The notes: generated by a model not told the origin, from the sequence alone. Positions 6,198-14,213 are shown, counted from the stretch's first letter. The stretch: 27,030 nt of DNA from SIG588 sp045654545 (GCA_045654545.1 JAZONO010000097.1:1-27030), one strand, 5' to 3'. Made by a program: numbers and translations.

Positions 6198-7559
6198 ATG
6201 CCAATAGAAATCTGGTACTTGATATCTGTATTCGCGGTTGCCTTCGTTGGGTTCTCATTGCTGAAGCGCCCCCTTTACGAATGTATGTTGATGGCATTCA
6301 TTGTGCTTTTAACGCTTACCGGCACGTGGGCAAACGTGGGAACGTATATCTGGGACGCATTACAGGAATCCACGCTTTATGTGATTTTTGCATTCATCAT
6401 TTCAGCGGCACTGTTGTCGAAAACGTCGGTTATTGACGACTGTATTGCGATCATCCTTTCCATTTTCGGTCGTTTCAGAGGCGGTGCAGGCTTCGTTGCG
6501 GTGATCGGAAGTTCCTACATGGGTTCCCTCTCCGGTTCCGGTCCCGGCAACGTGGCGACAACCGGTGTGTTTACCATTCCTGCCATGATCCGTTCCGGAT
6601 TTCCGCCTCACTTGGCCGCCAACGTGGAAGCACACGCCAGCACCATGGGCAATATGATCCCCCCGGCCGGTATGATCGGTATCGCCTTTGCCCTCTTGGA
6701 TGGTTTGTATCCCAACACTTACACGATGCCGCAATACTGGATGTTGCTTTGGGGCATCGCTGTGTGGTTCGTTTTACAGCGCATCCTTACCTTGTATTTC
6801 ATGTGCCGATATTACAAGGTGCAACCTATGCAAAAAGAGGATATTCCCGGTTTTCGTCAAACGGTGAAACACGGATGGAAAGCGGTTTTCTTGCCCATCA
6901 TTGTGTTTGTCCCCTTTATGCTTACCAGCGAGTTCGCCGATTTCTTTACCGCGCGGCTCGGCGCGGAAGGGGCCAAAGCGCTGAACAACAGTTTGTTGCT
7001 GATCATCCCCTCGCTGATCGTGGTTTGCGGCATTCTCCTTTCGAACAAAAAGACTCGTTCCGAAATGTCCCTGAAGAATATGCATGCGGGAATTGCCAAC
7101 GGCATGCTCAAGGTTGTTCCCACGGCGGCACTGGTGCTTTTTGCCTATTTTGTAAGCAACGTCTTTGAAAATCTGCGCGTAGAAGAGGCGATCGGAGCAT
7201 ACTTTGCCACGTTGAACTTGAGCCGTGTCTGGCTTTGCTTCTTGATTCCGTTGATTTGCGCTATTTTGGGTATGCTGTTGCCCGGCTCTTCGCAAGTGAA
7301 GATTTTCGGCGGCGTCATCATTACACTCATGGCAGGAGCCGGATGTCACCCCATGCTGGTTGCCGGCATGTTACCGTGCATCTGCGGCGCCATGCACGGC
7401 GTCACGCCCCCTTACTGCGCTTGCGTATACACCGGTATGGGCATTGCCCAATCCGAATTGAAGCCAACAATGATCAACTGTATGATCTGGGTCACATTGC
7501 ATTATCTTCTCTCGGTTTTGATTTTACTTGGCATCCTTCCCGTATGGGGTTTGGTGTAA
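6198..7559 (+). CDS. TRAP-type (TAXI-like) transporter large permease
   Basis: The 453-residue protein is very hydrophobic, with about 11-12 likely membrane segments. The block GSLSGSGPGNVATTGVFTIP (about residues 110-129), followed by an AANVEAHASTMGNMIPPAG-type segment, matches the conserved substrate-path region of TAXI/DctM TRAP permeases, which couple ion gradients to uptake of organic acids. A related motif occurs in the C-terminal half (GMLLPGSSQVKIFGG). The length fits an M subunit alone. TAXI permeases are often larger DctQM fusions. Translation starts at the ATG at 6198 with AGGAGGA 7 nt upstream. A small membrane protein follows. No substrate-binding protein gene is in the window, which is unusual for a TRAP system. 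Another ion-transporter-superfamily permease is the main alternative. Confidence 0.8.
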   Translation: MPIEIWYLISVFAVAFVGFSLLKRPLYECMLMAFIVLLTLTGTWANVGTYIWDALQESTLYVIFAFIISAALLSKTSVIDDCIAIILSIFGRFRGGAGFVAVIGSSYMGSLSGSGPGNVATTGVFTIPAMIRSGFPPHLAANVEAHASTMGNMIPPAGMIGIAFALLDGLYPNTYTMPQYWMLLWGIAVWFVLQRILTLYFMCRYYKVQPMQKEDIPGFRQTVKHGWKAVFLPIIVFVPFMLTSEFADFFTARLGAEGAKALNNSLLLIIPSLIVVCGILLSNKKTRSEMSLKNMHAGIANGMLKVVPTAALVLFAYFVSNVFENLRVEEAIGAYFATLNLSRVWLCFLIPLICAILGMLLPGSSQVKIFGGVIITLMAGAGCHPMLVAGMLPCICGAMHGVTPPYCACVYTGMGIAQSELKPTMINCMIWVTLHYLLSVLILLGILPVWGLV

Positions 7560-7575
7560 GGAGGTTGAAAACAGT

Positions 7576-7860
7576 ATGCGGAAAGCGATTTTTAACACCT
7601 TAAAGAAATTGTACGGCATTTTAATGACGCTCTCTTTCTTCGGTGGGTTGTTACCTCTGTTCCCCTTTGTGTTCGCCTTAATTGTCGGCGGTCCTTTGGC
7701 CCAAACCATTTCCCTGTTTCTTTACAAACATTATTTTCCTGTGGTGATCATTATCGGGTCCATCGCCATTGTTCTCGGATTGATTGCAATGTACGTGGGA
7801 AAACTGGAAGCGTTAAGTATGAAGACGGTCAACGTCGAGGAGAGCAAAAAAGAAGAATAA
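7576..7860 (+). CDS. Small two-span membrane protein, possible TRAP small subunit
   Basis: This 94-residue protein starts at an ATG with AAGGAGG overlapping the permease stop codon, 11 nt upstream. Two hydrophobic segments are visible, about residues 15-40 (LMTLSFFGGLLPLFPFVFAL) and 52-74 (YFPVVIIIGSIAIVLGLIAM). A charged tail follows (VEESKKEE). It takes the position expected for a DctQ-like small subunit but is about half the usual length and has only two spans, so that role is inferred from position. A decayed copy of its C-terminal half lies at 4881-5120. A strong bidirectional terminator follows the stop. I do not recognise the family. Confidence 0.75.
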   Translation: MRKAIFNTLKKLYGILMTLSFFGGLLPLFPFVFALIVGGPLAQTISLFLYKHYFPVVIIIGSIAIVLGLIAMYVGKLEALSMKTVNVEESKKEE

Positions 7861-7862
7861 GC

Positions 7863-7897
7863 AACAAAAGGCAGAGCCGTTGGCTCTGCCTTTTGTT
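7863..7897. terminator. Bidirectional terminator between convergent operons
   Basis: A 16-bp perfect stem (7863-7878 paired with 7882-7897) has a 3-nt loop (GTT). The core is GGCAGAGCC/GGCTCTGCC, with A-rich and T-rich outer pairs. It serves the plus-strand TRAP operon ending at 7860 and touches the minus-strand ATP-grasp gene ending at 7898. Confidence 0.92.
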
Positions 7898-9208
7898 TTA
7901 TTGTAAGCAGGAACAAGACGTCATCTCATACGCGCGTTCGTACGATAACTCTTCCAGTTGCATTTCGTTGCCGTCGGCATCCAAAATGCGCAATGTGTGA
8001 CTGATGGTGGCAAGCGTTTTTGCCAGCAATTCCGGTGTGTCGTCCATCACGTGCATACGATACAGCACGCTGTCTAACGAATTGGTTTTGGAAATCACGT
8101 CACCCACGTTGTGGCACACGGCAATATCCAACACCTGCGGCATGTTACGCACCTCATCCAACCCTCGGATCTCAGAGATGGTGCCGGGCTTTAACGGAAT
8201 GTAATAGTTACAACAGGATTTGCTGAAAATCGGGTTGTCTTTCTGTTTCAAGTCGGATCCTTCCACTTTTCCCCGAACGGCATACTCGATCATCATATCC
8301 AGTGCACTGATGTTGTTAAGGCGTTCGGTGAAAACGTATGACCGTCCGCCGCCCATACGGTAACCCGTTTCGTGAAAATAAAATTTCCCGTCATCCACAA
8401 ACCCCTGCAGTGACAAGATGGCATTTTGCACCTTCAGCCCCTGCAACATAGCAATAAATTGCGGCTCGACAGTTTCTTTGTATCGTTGGATATACGGAGA
8501 AGAATACATGTGCAAAATGGTCGGTGCCGCATTGGTCTCCGCGCCTTTTACATGGTGGCACATAAACGCCGCCGAAAGGCTGGCATACCCATCTTGCACC
8601 GTGTAATTTAGGAAGATCTCGTTGGGGCATTCCATAAATTTTTCGCAGATGATCTTCTTGCTGGCGGATTCGCGATATAGTTGCTGATAATATTCCACCA
8701 GTTCTTCTTCGGTGTTGCATCGGCGCACACCGCGGCTGCCGCTGCTGTCTGCCGGTTTCACCATGGCAGGATATTCGATCTTATCCAAGTCCTCGCGTTT
8801 TAAATGAATATCCAGCGTATACTCATGCACTGTCGGGACTCCATACTTGTCACACGCCTTTTTGAACATGCGTTTATCGTTGGAAAGCGTTTCAAACTGC
8901 TCTTTCGTGCCGATGCAAGGCAAGCCTGCACGCTCGCAGATCTCCGCATAGAACGGGAGGTGCGAATCGGTCCAGCCGACAAAGATGCCGTCAATGTGGT
9001 ATTCTTCAATCAATTTCAGCATCGCATCGATGTCCGAAATGTCGATGTCGATCGCCACGTCCGCAATCTGCTTGGAGGGGGATTCTTCGGTGGGATAGAA
9101 GTTCGCCACTACCGTTTTCACACCCAATTCCTTGGCGCGCTTCACCGCGCATGCCGCCAGCGCCGTTCGGTCCATAACCAACAGCGTTTTGCCTTTCAAA
9201 TCAACCAT
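7898..9208 (-). CDS. ATP-grasp ligase (second of the cassette)
   Basis: The 436-residue protein has an N-terminal pre-ATP-grasp domain (about 1-110; KGKTLLVMDRTALAA). The ATP-grasp core follows: MVKPADSSGSRGV at 149-161 is the nucleotide-binding glycine loop, CEKFME near 189 is the next strand, and LQGFVDDGKFYFHETGYRMGGG around 267-288 carries a metal-binding Glu (E280). Such enzymes join a carboxylate, activated as acyl-phosphate, to an amine or another nucleophile. Substrate is unknown. It overlaps the PLP-enzyme gene upstream by 8 nt and shares a terminator with the convergent TRAP operon. The C-terminus ends with two cysteines (TSCSCLQ), which may be incidental. Carbamoyl-phosphate-synthase-like annotation would be generic. 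Confidence 0.88.
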   Translation of the reverse strand: MVDLKGKTLLVMDRTALAACAVKRAKELGVKTVVANFYPTEESPSKQIADVAIDIDISDIDAMLKLIEEYHIDGIFVGWTDSHLPFYAEICERAGLPCIGTKEQFETLSNDKRMFKKACDKYGVPTVHEYTLDIHLKREDLDKIEYPAMVKPADSSGSRGVRRCNTEEELVEYYQQLYRESASKKIICEKFMECPNEIFLNYTVQDGYASLSAAFMCHHVKGAETNAAPTILHMYSSPYIQRYKETVEPQFIAMLQGLKVQNAILSLQGFVDDGKFYFHETGYRMGGGRSYVFTERLNNISALDMMIEYAVRGKVEGSDLKQKDNPIFSKSCCNYYIPLKPGTISEIRGLDEVRNMPQVLDIAVCHNVGDVISKTNSLDSVLYRMHVMDDTPELLAKTLATISHTLRILDADGNEMQLEELSYERAYEMTSCSCLQ

Positions 9209-10169
9209 GTTTACACTCTCCCATCGTCTTTTGCAATATTGTGATCATCGCGTCCATATCCCCCGTGCCGTAACGCTGGTCGCACGGCAGGGGAAGAATG
9301 TTTTGTGCATACGCCCGTTCGATCGGGGTAGCATTGGCCGACAAGGTGGGCCACAATGTCGGCACGTAAACGTGCTGTGCCGCCAGCGCACGCCGCACCG
9401 CCACCGCATCCTCGCAGTAAAACGGATAGGCGTATGCGCCTGTGGGCACTTGCAGTGCCAAACGGTTTTGCGCCCCCAACACACGGTGCAACCGTTCAAA
9501 GTTGCGCGTGCGCGCGGCACACACCGCTTCATAATCCACCGCTCGCAACAGATTTTGCGTAAGGGGGGACATTTTGGCAAGCGGTAAGTCGTAATACGTT
9601 TCCTCGTTTTCTTGGAAGGTTGCGTAATACGCCGATCCGCTCTCCTCGCACCGTCCGAGCACGTGAGTCATACGGTCTTTGGAGGAATCGGTCGGCAACG
9701 TGCCTTCCCATTGCGCATCGGTGGCGGCATAGCCGCCGTCCGGCACGCCGAAAAATTTGCGGCAGGAATACACCGTGTCCACCCCGGGGGCAGGCATCTG
9801 AAAAAACGCCTGCACGTAATCCGCGATCACGCGGTCATATTTTTTCTTACATTCCGCGATATATTCGTTGCTCAATTGCCCGTAGTAGTTCACAACATAC
9901 AACCACTCGCCCTCGCCGAGCGTGCGGGCAAAACGGGGCAGAAAATCCTCCCCCACCGCATACTCTTCAAAGGGGTATCCTTCGCGCAGGCACAGTGCCG
10001 ACACCGTGTCGCACAAAAACGCCGGGATATACAGCTTTTTCACCCCGCGCGCTTTGAGGATGTACAAGAGGGCATTGCGCCCCGTGTTCACCGCCACGGC
10101 ATCTTGGTGATATTCCTTACCCGAAAACCGTTCCAGTCCGAAATAGCCGCCGATTTCCTTTACGCTCAT
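9201..10169 (-). CDS. DegT-like PLP-dependent enzyme between two ATP-grasp genes
   Basis: The 322-residue protein shows the fold-type-I signature of the DegT/DnrJ/EryC1 group in divergent form. NTGRNALLYIL lies near residue 28. An Asp that would contact the cofactor pyridine is D117 (VIADYVQAFF). The probable Schiff-base lysine is K138 in YSCRKFFGVPDGG. It is shorter than classical DegT sugar aminotransferases (about 370-400 residues), so function may differ. It could transaminate a sugar or another keto compound. The ATG at 10169 overlaps the upstream ATP-grasp stop (ATGA) and has AAGGTG 8 nt before it. The 3' end overlaps the second ATP-grasp gene by 8 nt. The three genes are clearly co-translated, which suggests one short pathway. 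Confidence 0.8.
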   Translation of the reverse strand: MSVKEIGGYFGLERFSGKEYHQDAVAVNTGRNALLYILKARGVKKLYIPAFLCDTVSALCLREGYPFEEYAVGEDFLPRFARTLGEGEWLYVVNYYGQLSNEYIAECKKKYDRVIADYVQAFFQMPAPGVDTVYSCRKFFGVPDGGYAATDAQWEGTLPTDSSKDRMTHVLGRCEESGSAYYATFQENEETYYDLPLAKMSPLTQNLLRAVDYEAVCAARTRNFERLHRVLGAQNRLALQVPTGAYAYPFYCEDAVAVRRALAAQHVYVPTLWPTLSANATPIERAYAQNILPLPCDQRYGTGDMDAMITILQKTMGECKHG

Positions 10170-11374
10170 TTCAGCAACACCTTCACAAAGCGGTCTTGGT
10201 CGCCCAACACTTCATTCAACCGTTCGGGGGTGGGGAATTTTAACACCAGTGTACCAATGGCTTCGTTTGCACCGGAGAAATCGCCCACCGCATCGCCTTC
10301 GGCGATCCACAGGTCGCGTTCCACCACGTTGTCGGCGATCTCATCCGACACCCACAGCGAGTCGAACGTGCCGGCGGTGGCGCTGTGCAGAATGATCTCC
10401 GCCCAACAACCGTCATACGGGGCTTGCTTCACATCGGTTACCGGCAGACCGACCGCCGCCTTCACCGCGTTTTTGATCAGATCCACCCCGGTAGCGTACC
10501 GCAGCATTTCCGCCAAGCGGTTGCCGCCGCCGCGCGGCGAGAGTTCCATGATGTACGCCTTGCCGTCGGAGCATTCGCGCGTTTCGATGTTATAAATCGA
10601 AGTGCGCATATTCAGCAAGGTGAGCAACCGCTGAATCTCCCCTGCCAATTCGGTTTGATGCTCCTCGCTCAAGGTGGCGGGCCAACTGTATGCCGAGGGG
10701 GTGTAGGGGTTTCCTGCCTGCTCATCGAACCGCTGTGCCGAGAAGGAGACGAATTTCAATTCGCCGTCCACCGAAAAACTGTCGGTATCGGAGGAATGTC
10801 CCACTTTTTGCAGAAAATCCTCGATGATAAATTCATCGCTGTGGGAGAAGGACAACGCATAGTCGATGCTCTGCTTCAGATCCGCAGGATCGTCCACACG
10901 CGTCACGCCTTTACTGCCTGCCGAATCGGTCGGCTTCACGATCACAGGCCAGTGGAACAGATCCACGTCCGCCAACGCTTCCTCCACCGAGGTGTATCCT
11001 TTCGCGGTGGGAACGTTAAACCCGTGTTCTGCCAAAAAGGCGCGGAAACGTCCCTTGTTTTGCAGAATACACACCGACTCGTACGGGCCGCAGGAGGGCA
11101 AACCGAGCTGCTCTGCCACGTAGGCCGCGGTGGTCACACCGGGATCACAGGCAAAGGACATCACGCCGTCCACCTGCAACGCTTTCGCCGCCGCAAGCAC
11201 CGCCTCTTTATCAATGATGCTGACATTGCAATATTCATCGGAATAGCGATGGGCAATGTTGTGCGGCAAATAGTCGCAGGAGATCGTGTAGATCCCCAAT
11301 TCCTTTGCCGCTTCGATCACCGGTACCAGATACCGCGATCCGCCCAACAACAGCAATCGCTTTTGTGTTGCCAT
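10166..11374 (-). CDS. ATP-grasp ligase (first of the cassette)
   Basis: The 402-residue protein has a Rossmann-like N-terminal domain (KRLLLLGGSRYLVPVIEAAKE, residues 5-25). The ATP-grasp fold follows, with VIVKPTDSAGSKGV at 144-157. Catalytic and metal-binding residues are probably E264 and E277-N285 (IMELSPRGGGNRL). This arrangement resembles PurK/PurT and amino-acid ligase types of the superfamily. It differs clearly in sequence from the second ATP-grasp protein of the cassette, so they are not a simple recent duplication. A TAGGAG site precedes the ATG by 10 nt. The promoter lies inside the end of the upstream HAD gene. The substrate cannot be deduced; aminoacylation or dipeptide formation is the general chemistry. 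Confidence 0.88.
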   Translation of the reverse strand: MATQKRLLLLGGSRYLVPVIEAAKELGIYTISCDYLPHNIAHRYSDEYCNVSIIDKEAVLAAAKALQVDGVMSFACDPGVTTAAYVAEQLGLPSCGPYESVCILQNKGRFRAFLAEHGFNVPTAKGYTSVEEALADVDLFHWPVIVKPTDSAGSKGVTRVDDPADLKQSIDYALSFSHSDEFIIEDFLQKVGHSSDTDSFSVDGELKFVSFSAQRFDEQAGNPYTPSAYSWPATLSEEHQTELAGEIQRLLTLLNMRTSIYNIETRECSDGKAYIMELSPRGGGNRLAEMLRYATGVDLIKNAVKAAVGLPVTDVKQAPYDGCWAEIILHSATAGTFDSLWVSDEIADNVVERDLWIAEGDAVGDFSGANEAIGTLVLKFPTPERLNEVLGDQDRFVKVLLK

Positions 11375-11408
11375 AATTCATCGACTCCTAAAATCCATAT
11401 ATACTGTA

Positions 11409-11437
11409 ATTTTATCACATAGCGGCTGCATTGTCAA
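11409..11437 (-). promoter_or_regulatory. Sigma-A promoter of the ATP-grasp/PLP cassette
   Basis: Minus-strand TTGACA (11437-11432), a 17-bp spacer and TAAAAT (11414-11409) match consensus closely. The -35 and spacer lie within the last codons of the HAD phosphatase gene. The start site would be about 28 nt before the first ATP-grasp ATG. The cassette can therefore be transcribed on its own as well as by read-through from the HAD gene. Confidence 0.8.
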
Positions 11438-12026
11438 CCGAAAGCAGCGCATTGCGCAAGGCATCCACATCTCCGTTAAAAACATGCCCCCCGATTCCGA
11501 CCAAGGCGGCCGCCGCCACGTTTTCGGCACGGTCGTCCACAAAGCAGGTGTCACCGGGGGTGATGTCGAATTGTTCGCATGCGTAGGTAAAAATGGCAGG
11601 ATCGGGTTTTTCCAGCCCACACACGGCGGAATACACGCAACCGTCCAGTTCACGCAGAATATCGATCTCGTGCGCATGGGCGGCAAAATAACGAGAGATG
11701 TTGGAAAGCAGATAACACCGCACGCCGCGCGCTTTCAATTCGGCAAGCAATGCGCGCATCCCCTCGATCTCGGGCAGGTTGTAGATCCAGTTATAATAAA
11801 TCGTGTTCGCCACGTCCCACAGACGGGCAGGCAGACGGGTGCGACAAGCCGCCAGCACCTCTTCGTCCTCGATGGTGCCGGAATCCAGCCGATTCCAATA
11901 TAAGCGATCGAACACCACCTCGGCGAGCAGGGCGGCATCGGCAGGGTCGCTGACATAACGCCCCACCATATACGACGGCTCAAAGCGCACCAGCACCATG
12001 CCGAAATCAAAGATCACGTTTTTCAT
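11415..12026 (-). CDS. HAD-superfamily phosphatase, YihX-like
   Basis: The 203-residue protein carries the HAD motifs in order: nucleophile D7 in VIFDFGMVL, motif II S108-N109 (YLLSN), motif III K140 (GLEKPDP) and motif IV D164-D165 (CFVDDRAEN). The FDFG form of motif I, with Gly two residues after the nucleophile, and the helical cap between motifs I and II fit HAD subfamily IA variant 3. YihX of E. coli, a sugar-phosphate phosphatase, belongs there. A sugar phosphate is therefore a plausible substrate next to polysaccharide genes, but this is inferred. I used the ATG at 12026, just after GAAGGGGG and a promoter. The longer frame upstream crosses that promoter and was discarded. Confidence 0.88.
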   Translation of the reverse strand: MKNVIFDFGMVLVRFEPSYMVGRYVSDPADAALLAEVVFDRLYWNRLDSGTIEDEEVLAACRTRLPARLWDVANTIYYNWIYNLPEIEGMRALLAELKARGVRCYLLSNISRYFAAHAHEIDILRELDGCVYSAVCGLEKPDPAIFTYACEQFDITPGDTCFVDDRAENVAAAALVGIGGHVFNGDVDALRNALLSVDNAAAM

Positions 12027-12048
12027 GCGCAAAGCCCCCTTCCCGTTT

Positions 12049-12077
12049 AGTATACCACCTCTTTGCCCATCTCGCAA
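12049..12077 (-). promoter_or_regulatory. Sigma-A promoter of the HAD phosphatase gene
   Basis: Minus-strand TTGCGA (12077-12072), a 17-bp spacer and TATACT (12054-12049) lie about 23 bp before the ATG. It diverges from the small-gene promoter at 12115-12142. Confidence 0.65.
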
Positions 12078-12114
12078 TATAAAAAGCGGATAAAAAGCAA
12101 AACGAAAGGCAGCA

Positions 12115-12142
12115 TTGCAAATCCGAGTACGTATGGTATAAT
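12115..12142 (+). promoter_or_regulatory. Sigma-A promoter of the 29-codon gene
   Basis: TTGCAA (12115-12120), a 16-bp spacer and a perfect TATAAT (12137-12142) give a start near 12149, about 16 nt before the ATG of the small reading frame. The promoter and the terminator at 12267-12301 frame a transcript of about 150 nt. Confidence 0.65.
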
Positions 12143-12164
12143 GACAAAAAACGAGTGGATAATT

Positions 12165-12254
12165 ATGGCAACCAAATCCGTTGGCTTTATGGCCATCCGC
12201 AAAGCCTGTATCAAAGCCATGGACACCCCCGACGTCCGGCCGGACGTGCAATAA
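12165..12254 (+). CDS. Unrecognised small protein (29 residues) or small RNA
   Basis: A 30-codon frame starts at the ATG at 12165, between a clear promoter and a strong terminator. The peptide runs MATKSVGFMAIRKACIKAM, then DTPDVRPDVQ. The first two thirds could form a basic amphipathic helix with one Cys; the tail is acidic and proline-containing. Third positions are mostly C or G, as in the neighbouring genes, which favours real coding. The ribosome site is imperfect (GAGTGGA, 5 nt upstream). The in-frame ATG at 12141 overlaps the -10 box and is unlikely to be transcribed. I do not know a family for it. If it is not translated, the roughly 150-nt transcript would be a small RNA. Confidence 0.5.
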   Translation: MATKSVGFMAIRKACIKAMDTPDVRPDVQ

Positions 12255-12266
12255 CCTGCCCCTATA

Positions 12267-12301
12267 AAAAAAGGAGACGAGCGATGCTCGTCTCCTTTTT
12301 T
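12267..12301. terminator. Bidirectional terminator between the small gene and rmlB
   Basis: A perfect 16-bp stem with core GGAGACGAGC/GCTCGTCTCC and loop GAT is flanked by A and T tracts. It ends the plus-strand small transcript and the minus-strand polysaccharide operon, whose last stop codon is at 12305. Confidence 0.92.
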
Positions 12302-12304
12302 ATG

Positions 12305-13324
12305 TCAGCGATTGCCGTACATTTTTTCGTAGTAGTCCTTATACTCGCCCGAGATGATGGTTTCCCACCACTCACGGTTGTCGAGATACCACTGAATGGT
12401 CTTTTGAATGCCGTCCGCAAACTTGGTTTCGGGCAACCAGCCAAGTTCGGTGTGGATCTTGGTCGGGTCGATAGCATAGCGCATATCGTGACCCTTGCGA
12501 TCCGCCACGTAGGTGATGAGGCTTTCGGGTTTGCCGAGTGCTTTGCAGATGATCTTCACGATGTCGATGTTCTTCATCTCGTTGTGACCGCCGATGTTAT
12601 ACACCTCGCCCACACGACCTTTGTGGATCACCAGATCGATGGCTTTGCAGTGATCCTCCACATACAGCCAGTCGCGCACGTTCAGCCCTTCGCCGTACAC
12701 CGGCAACGGTTTGTCGTTCAACGCGTTGGCGATCATCAGCGGAATCAACTTTTCGGGGAAGTGATACGGGCCGTAGTTGTTGGAGCAACGGGACACCGTG
12801 ACCGGCAACCCGAAGGTGCGGTGATACGCCAGCACCAACAGATCCGCCCCTGCCTTGGAACTGGAATAGGGGGAACTGGTGTGGATGGGGGTTTCCTCGG
12901 TGAAGAAGAGGTCGGGACGGTCGAGCGGCAGGTCACCGTACACCTCGTCGGTGGACACCTGGTGGTAGCGCCCGATACCGTATTCACGGCAAGCGTCCAA
13001 CAACACGCCCGTGCCGAGGATGTTGGTCTGCAAGAAGATGCCCGGATCTTCGATGGAGCGATCCACGTGGGATTCCGCCGCAAAGTTCACCACCACGTCG
13101 GGTTTCTCTTCACGGAACAGTTGATACACCGCTTCACGGTCACAGATATCCGCCTTCACAAAACGGAACTGCGGATTCTCCATCACGGGAGCGAGGGTGC
13201 TCAAGTTGCCTGCGTAGGTCAGTTTATCCAGACACACGATGCGATAGTCGGGATACTTTTTTAACATGTGGAAAATGAAGTTGGAGCCGATAAAGCCGGC
13301 GCCGCCCGTTACGATGATGGTCAT
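12305..13324 (-). CDS. rmlB: dTDP-glucose 4,6-dehydratase
   Basis: The 339-residue product has the normal length and motifs of RmlB, an extended short-chain dehydrogenase/reductase. The NAD-binding TGGAGFIG is at 6-13, the catalytic T125-D126-E127 is in STDEVYG, and Y153-xxx-K157 is in YSSSK. It converts dTDP-glucose to dTDP-4-keto-6-deoxyglucose. The ATG overlaps the rmlA stop (ATGA) and a GGAGG site lies 10 nt upstream. rmlC and rmlD are absent from the window, while a DegT aminotransferase lies just before rmlA. The keto sugar is therefore more likely used for an amino sugar than for rhamnose, unless rmlCD lie elsewhere. It is the last gene of the operon. Confidence 0.96.
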   Translation of the reverse strand: MTIIVTGGAGFIGSNFIFHMLKKYPDYRIVCLDKLTYAGNLSTLAPVMENPQFRFVKADICDREAVYQLFREEKPDVVVNFAAESHVDRSIEDPGIFLQTNILGTGVLLDACREYGIGRYHQVSTDEVYGDLPLDRPDLFFTEETPIHTSSPYSSSKAGADLLVLAYHRTFGLPVTVSRCSNNYGPYHFPEKLIPLMIANALNDKPLPVYGEGLNVRDWLYVEDHCKAIDLVIHKGRVGEVYNIGGHNEMKNIDIVKIICKALGKPESLITYVADRKGHDMRYAIDPTKIHTELGWLPETKFADGIQKTIQWYLDNREWWETIISGEYKDYYEKMYGNR

Positions 13325-14196
13325 ACTGCTTTCCCCTCCGCCAACGAAATTAAGTATTGACCGTAATCGGTCTTGTCCAGTTCACGACCGAGCGCCAGCA
13401 GCTGTTCGGTGGTGATGAAGCCGCGTCTCCACGCAATTTCTTCAATGCAAGATACGTAAAACCCTTGGCGATCCTGCACCGTTTCCACAAACTGGGCCGC
13501 TTTCAACATGCCTTCGGGTGTGCCCGTATCCAGCCACGCCATGCCGCGGCCGAGCAGTTTCACCTTCAACGCGCCCATTTCCAAATAGGCGTTGTTCACC
13601 GCCGTGATCTCAATTTCACCACGGGCGGAGGGCTTCACGTTTTTCGCGATCTCCACCACACGGTTGTCATAGAAATATAAACCGGGCACGGCGTAATTGG
13701 ATTTCGGTTCGGACGGTTTTTCCTCGATGGACACCACACGGTGATCCTCATCGAATTCCACCACACCGAAGGCGGTGGGATCTTTCACGGGATACCCGAA
13801 GATCGTGGCGCCTTCCGTATTCTGCATCGCCGCACGCAACACACGGGTCATATCCTGCCCGTAGAACACGTTGTCACCCAAGATCAGGCACACGCTGTCA
13901 TCTCCGATAAATTCCTCACCTAAAATGAAGGCGTCCGCCAATCCGCGCGGCGTGTCCTGCACTTTATAGGACAGTTTGATGCCAAGACGGCTGCCGTCCC
14001 CCAGCAGACGTTCAAACATCGGCGTATCCTCGGGGGTGGAGATGATGAGGATCTCGCGAATGCCTGCCAACAGCAAAATGGAGAGCGGATAGTAAATGAG
14101 CGGTTTGTCGTAGATGGGCAGCATTTGTTTGGACACCACCTGCGTGATCGGATACAAGCGCGTCCCCTTGCCGCCTGCCAAGATAATGCCTTTCAT
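13321..14196 (-). CDS. rmlA: Glucose-1-phosphate thymidylyltransferase
   Basis: The 291-residue product matches RmlA in length and blocks. GIILAGGKGTRLYPIT at the N-terminus is the nucleotide-binding loop. It is followed by SKQMLPIYDKPLIYYPLS, the LILGDNVFYG block around residue 105, and EEKPSEPKSNYAVPGLYFYD around 157. It joins dTTP and glucose-1-phosphate to make dTDP-glucose for RmlB. I chose the ATG at 14196 because GGGAGA lies 8 nt before it and the family starts at MKGIILAGG. The gap to the preceding aminotransferase stop is 17 nt. The stop overlaps rmlB (ATGA), so the two are translationally coupled. Confidence 0.96.
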   Translation of the reverse strand: MKGIILAGGKGTRLYPITQVVSKQMLPIYDKPLIYYPLSILLLAGIREILIISTPEDTPMFERLLGDGSRLGIKLSYKVQDTPRGLADAFILGEEFIGDDSVCLILGDNVFYGQDMTRVLRAAMQNTEGATIFGYPVKDPTAFGVVEFDEDHRVVSIEEKPSEPKSNYAVPGLYFYDNRVVEIAKNVKPSARGEIEITAVNNAYLEMGALKVKLLGRGMAWLDTGTPEGMLKAAQFVETVQDRQGFYVSCIEEIAWRRGFITTEQLLALGRELDKTDYGQYLISLAEGKAV

Positions 14197-14213
14197 ACCA
14201 AAATCTCCCTTCT

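Noticed and set aside
12155..13264. Long plus-strand reading frame of 369 codons
   Set aside because: It is the antisense shadow of rmlB, whose motifs are complete on the minus strand, and it crosses the terminator at 12267-12301.
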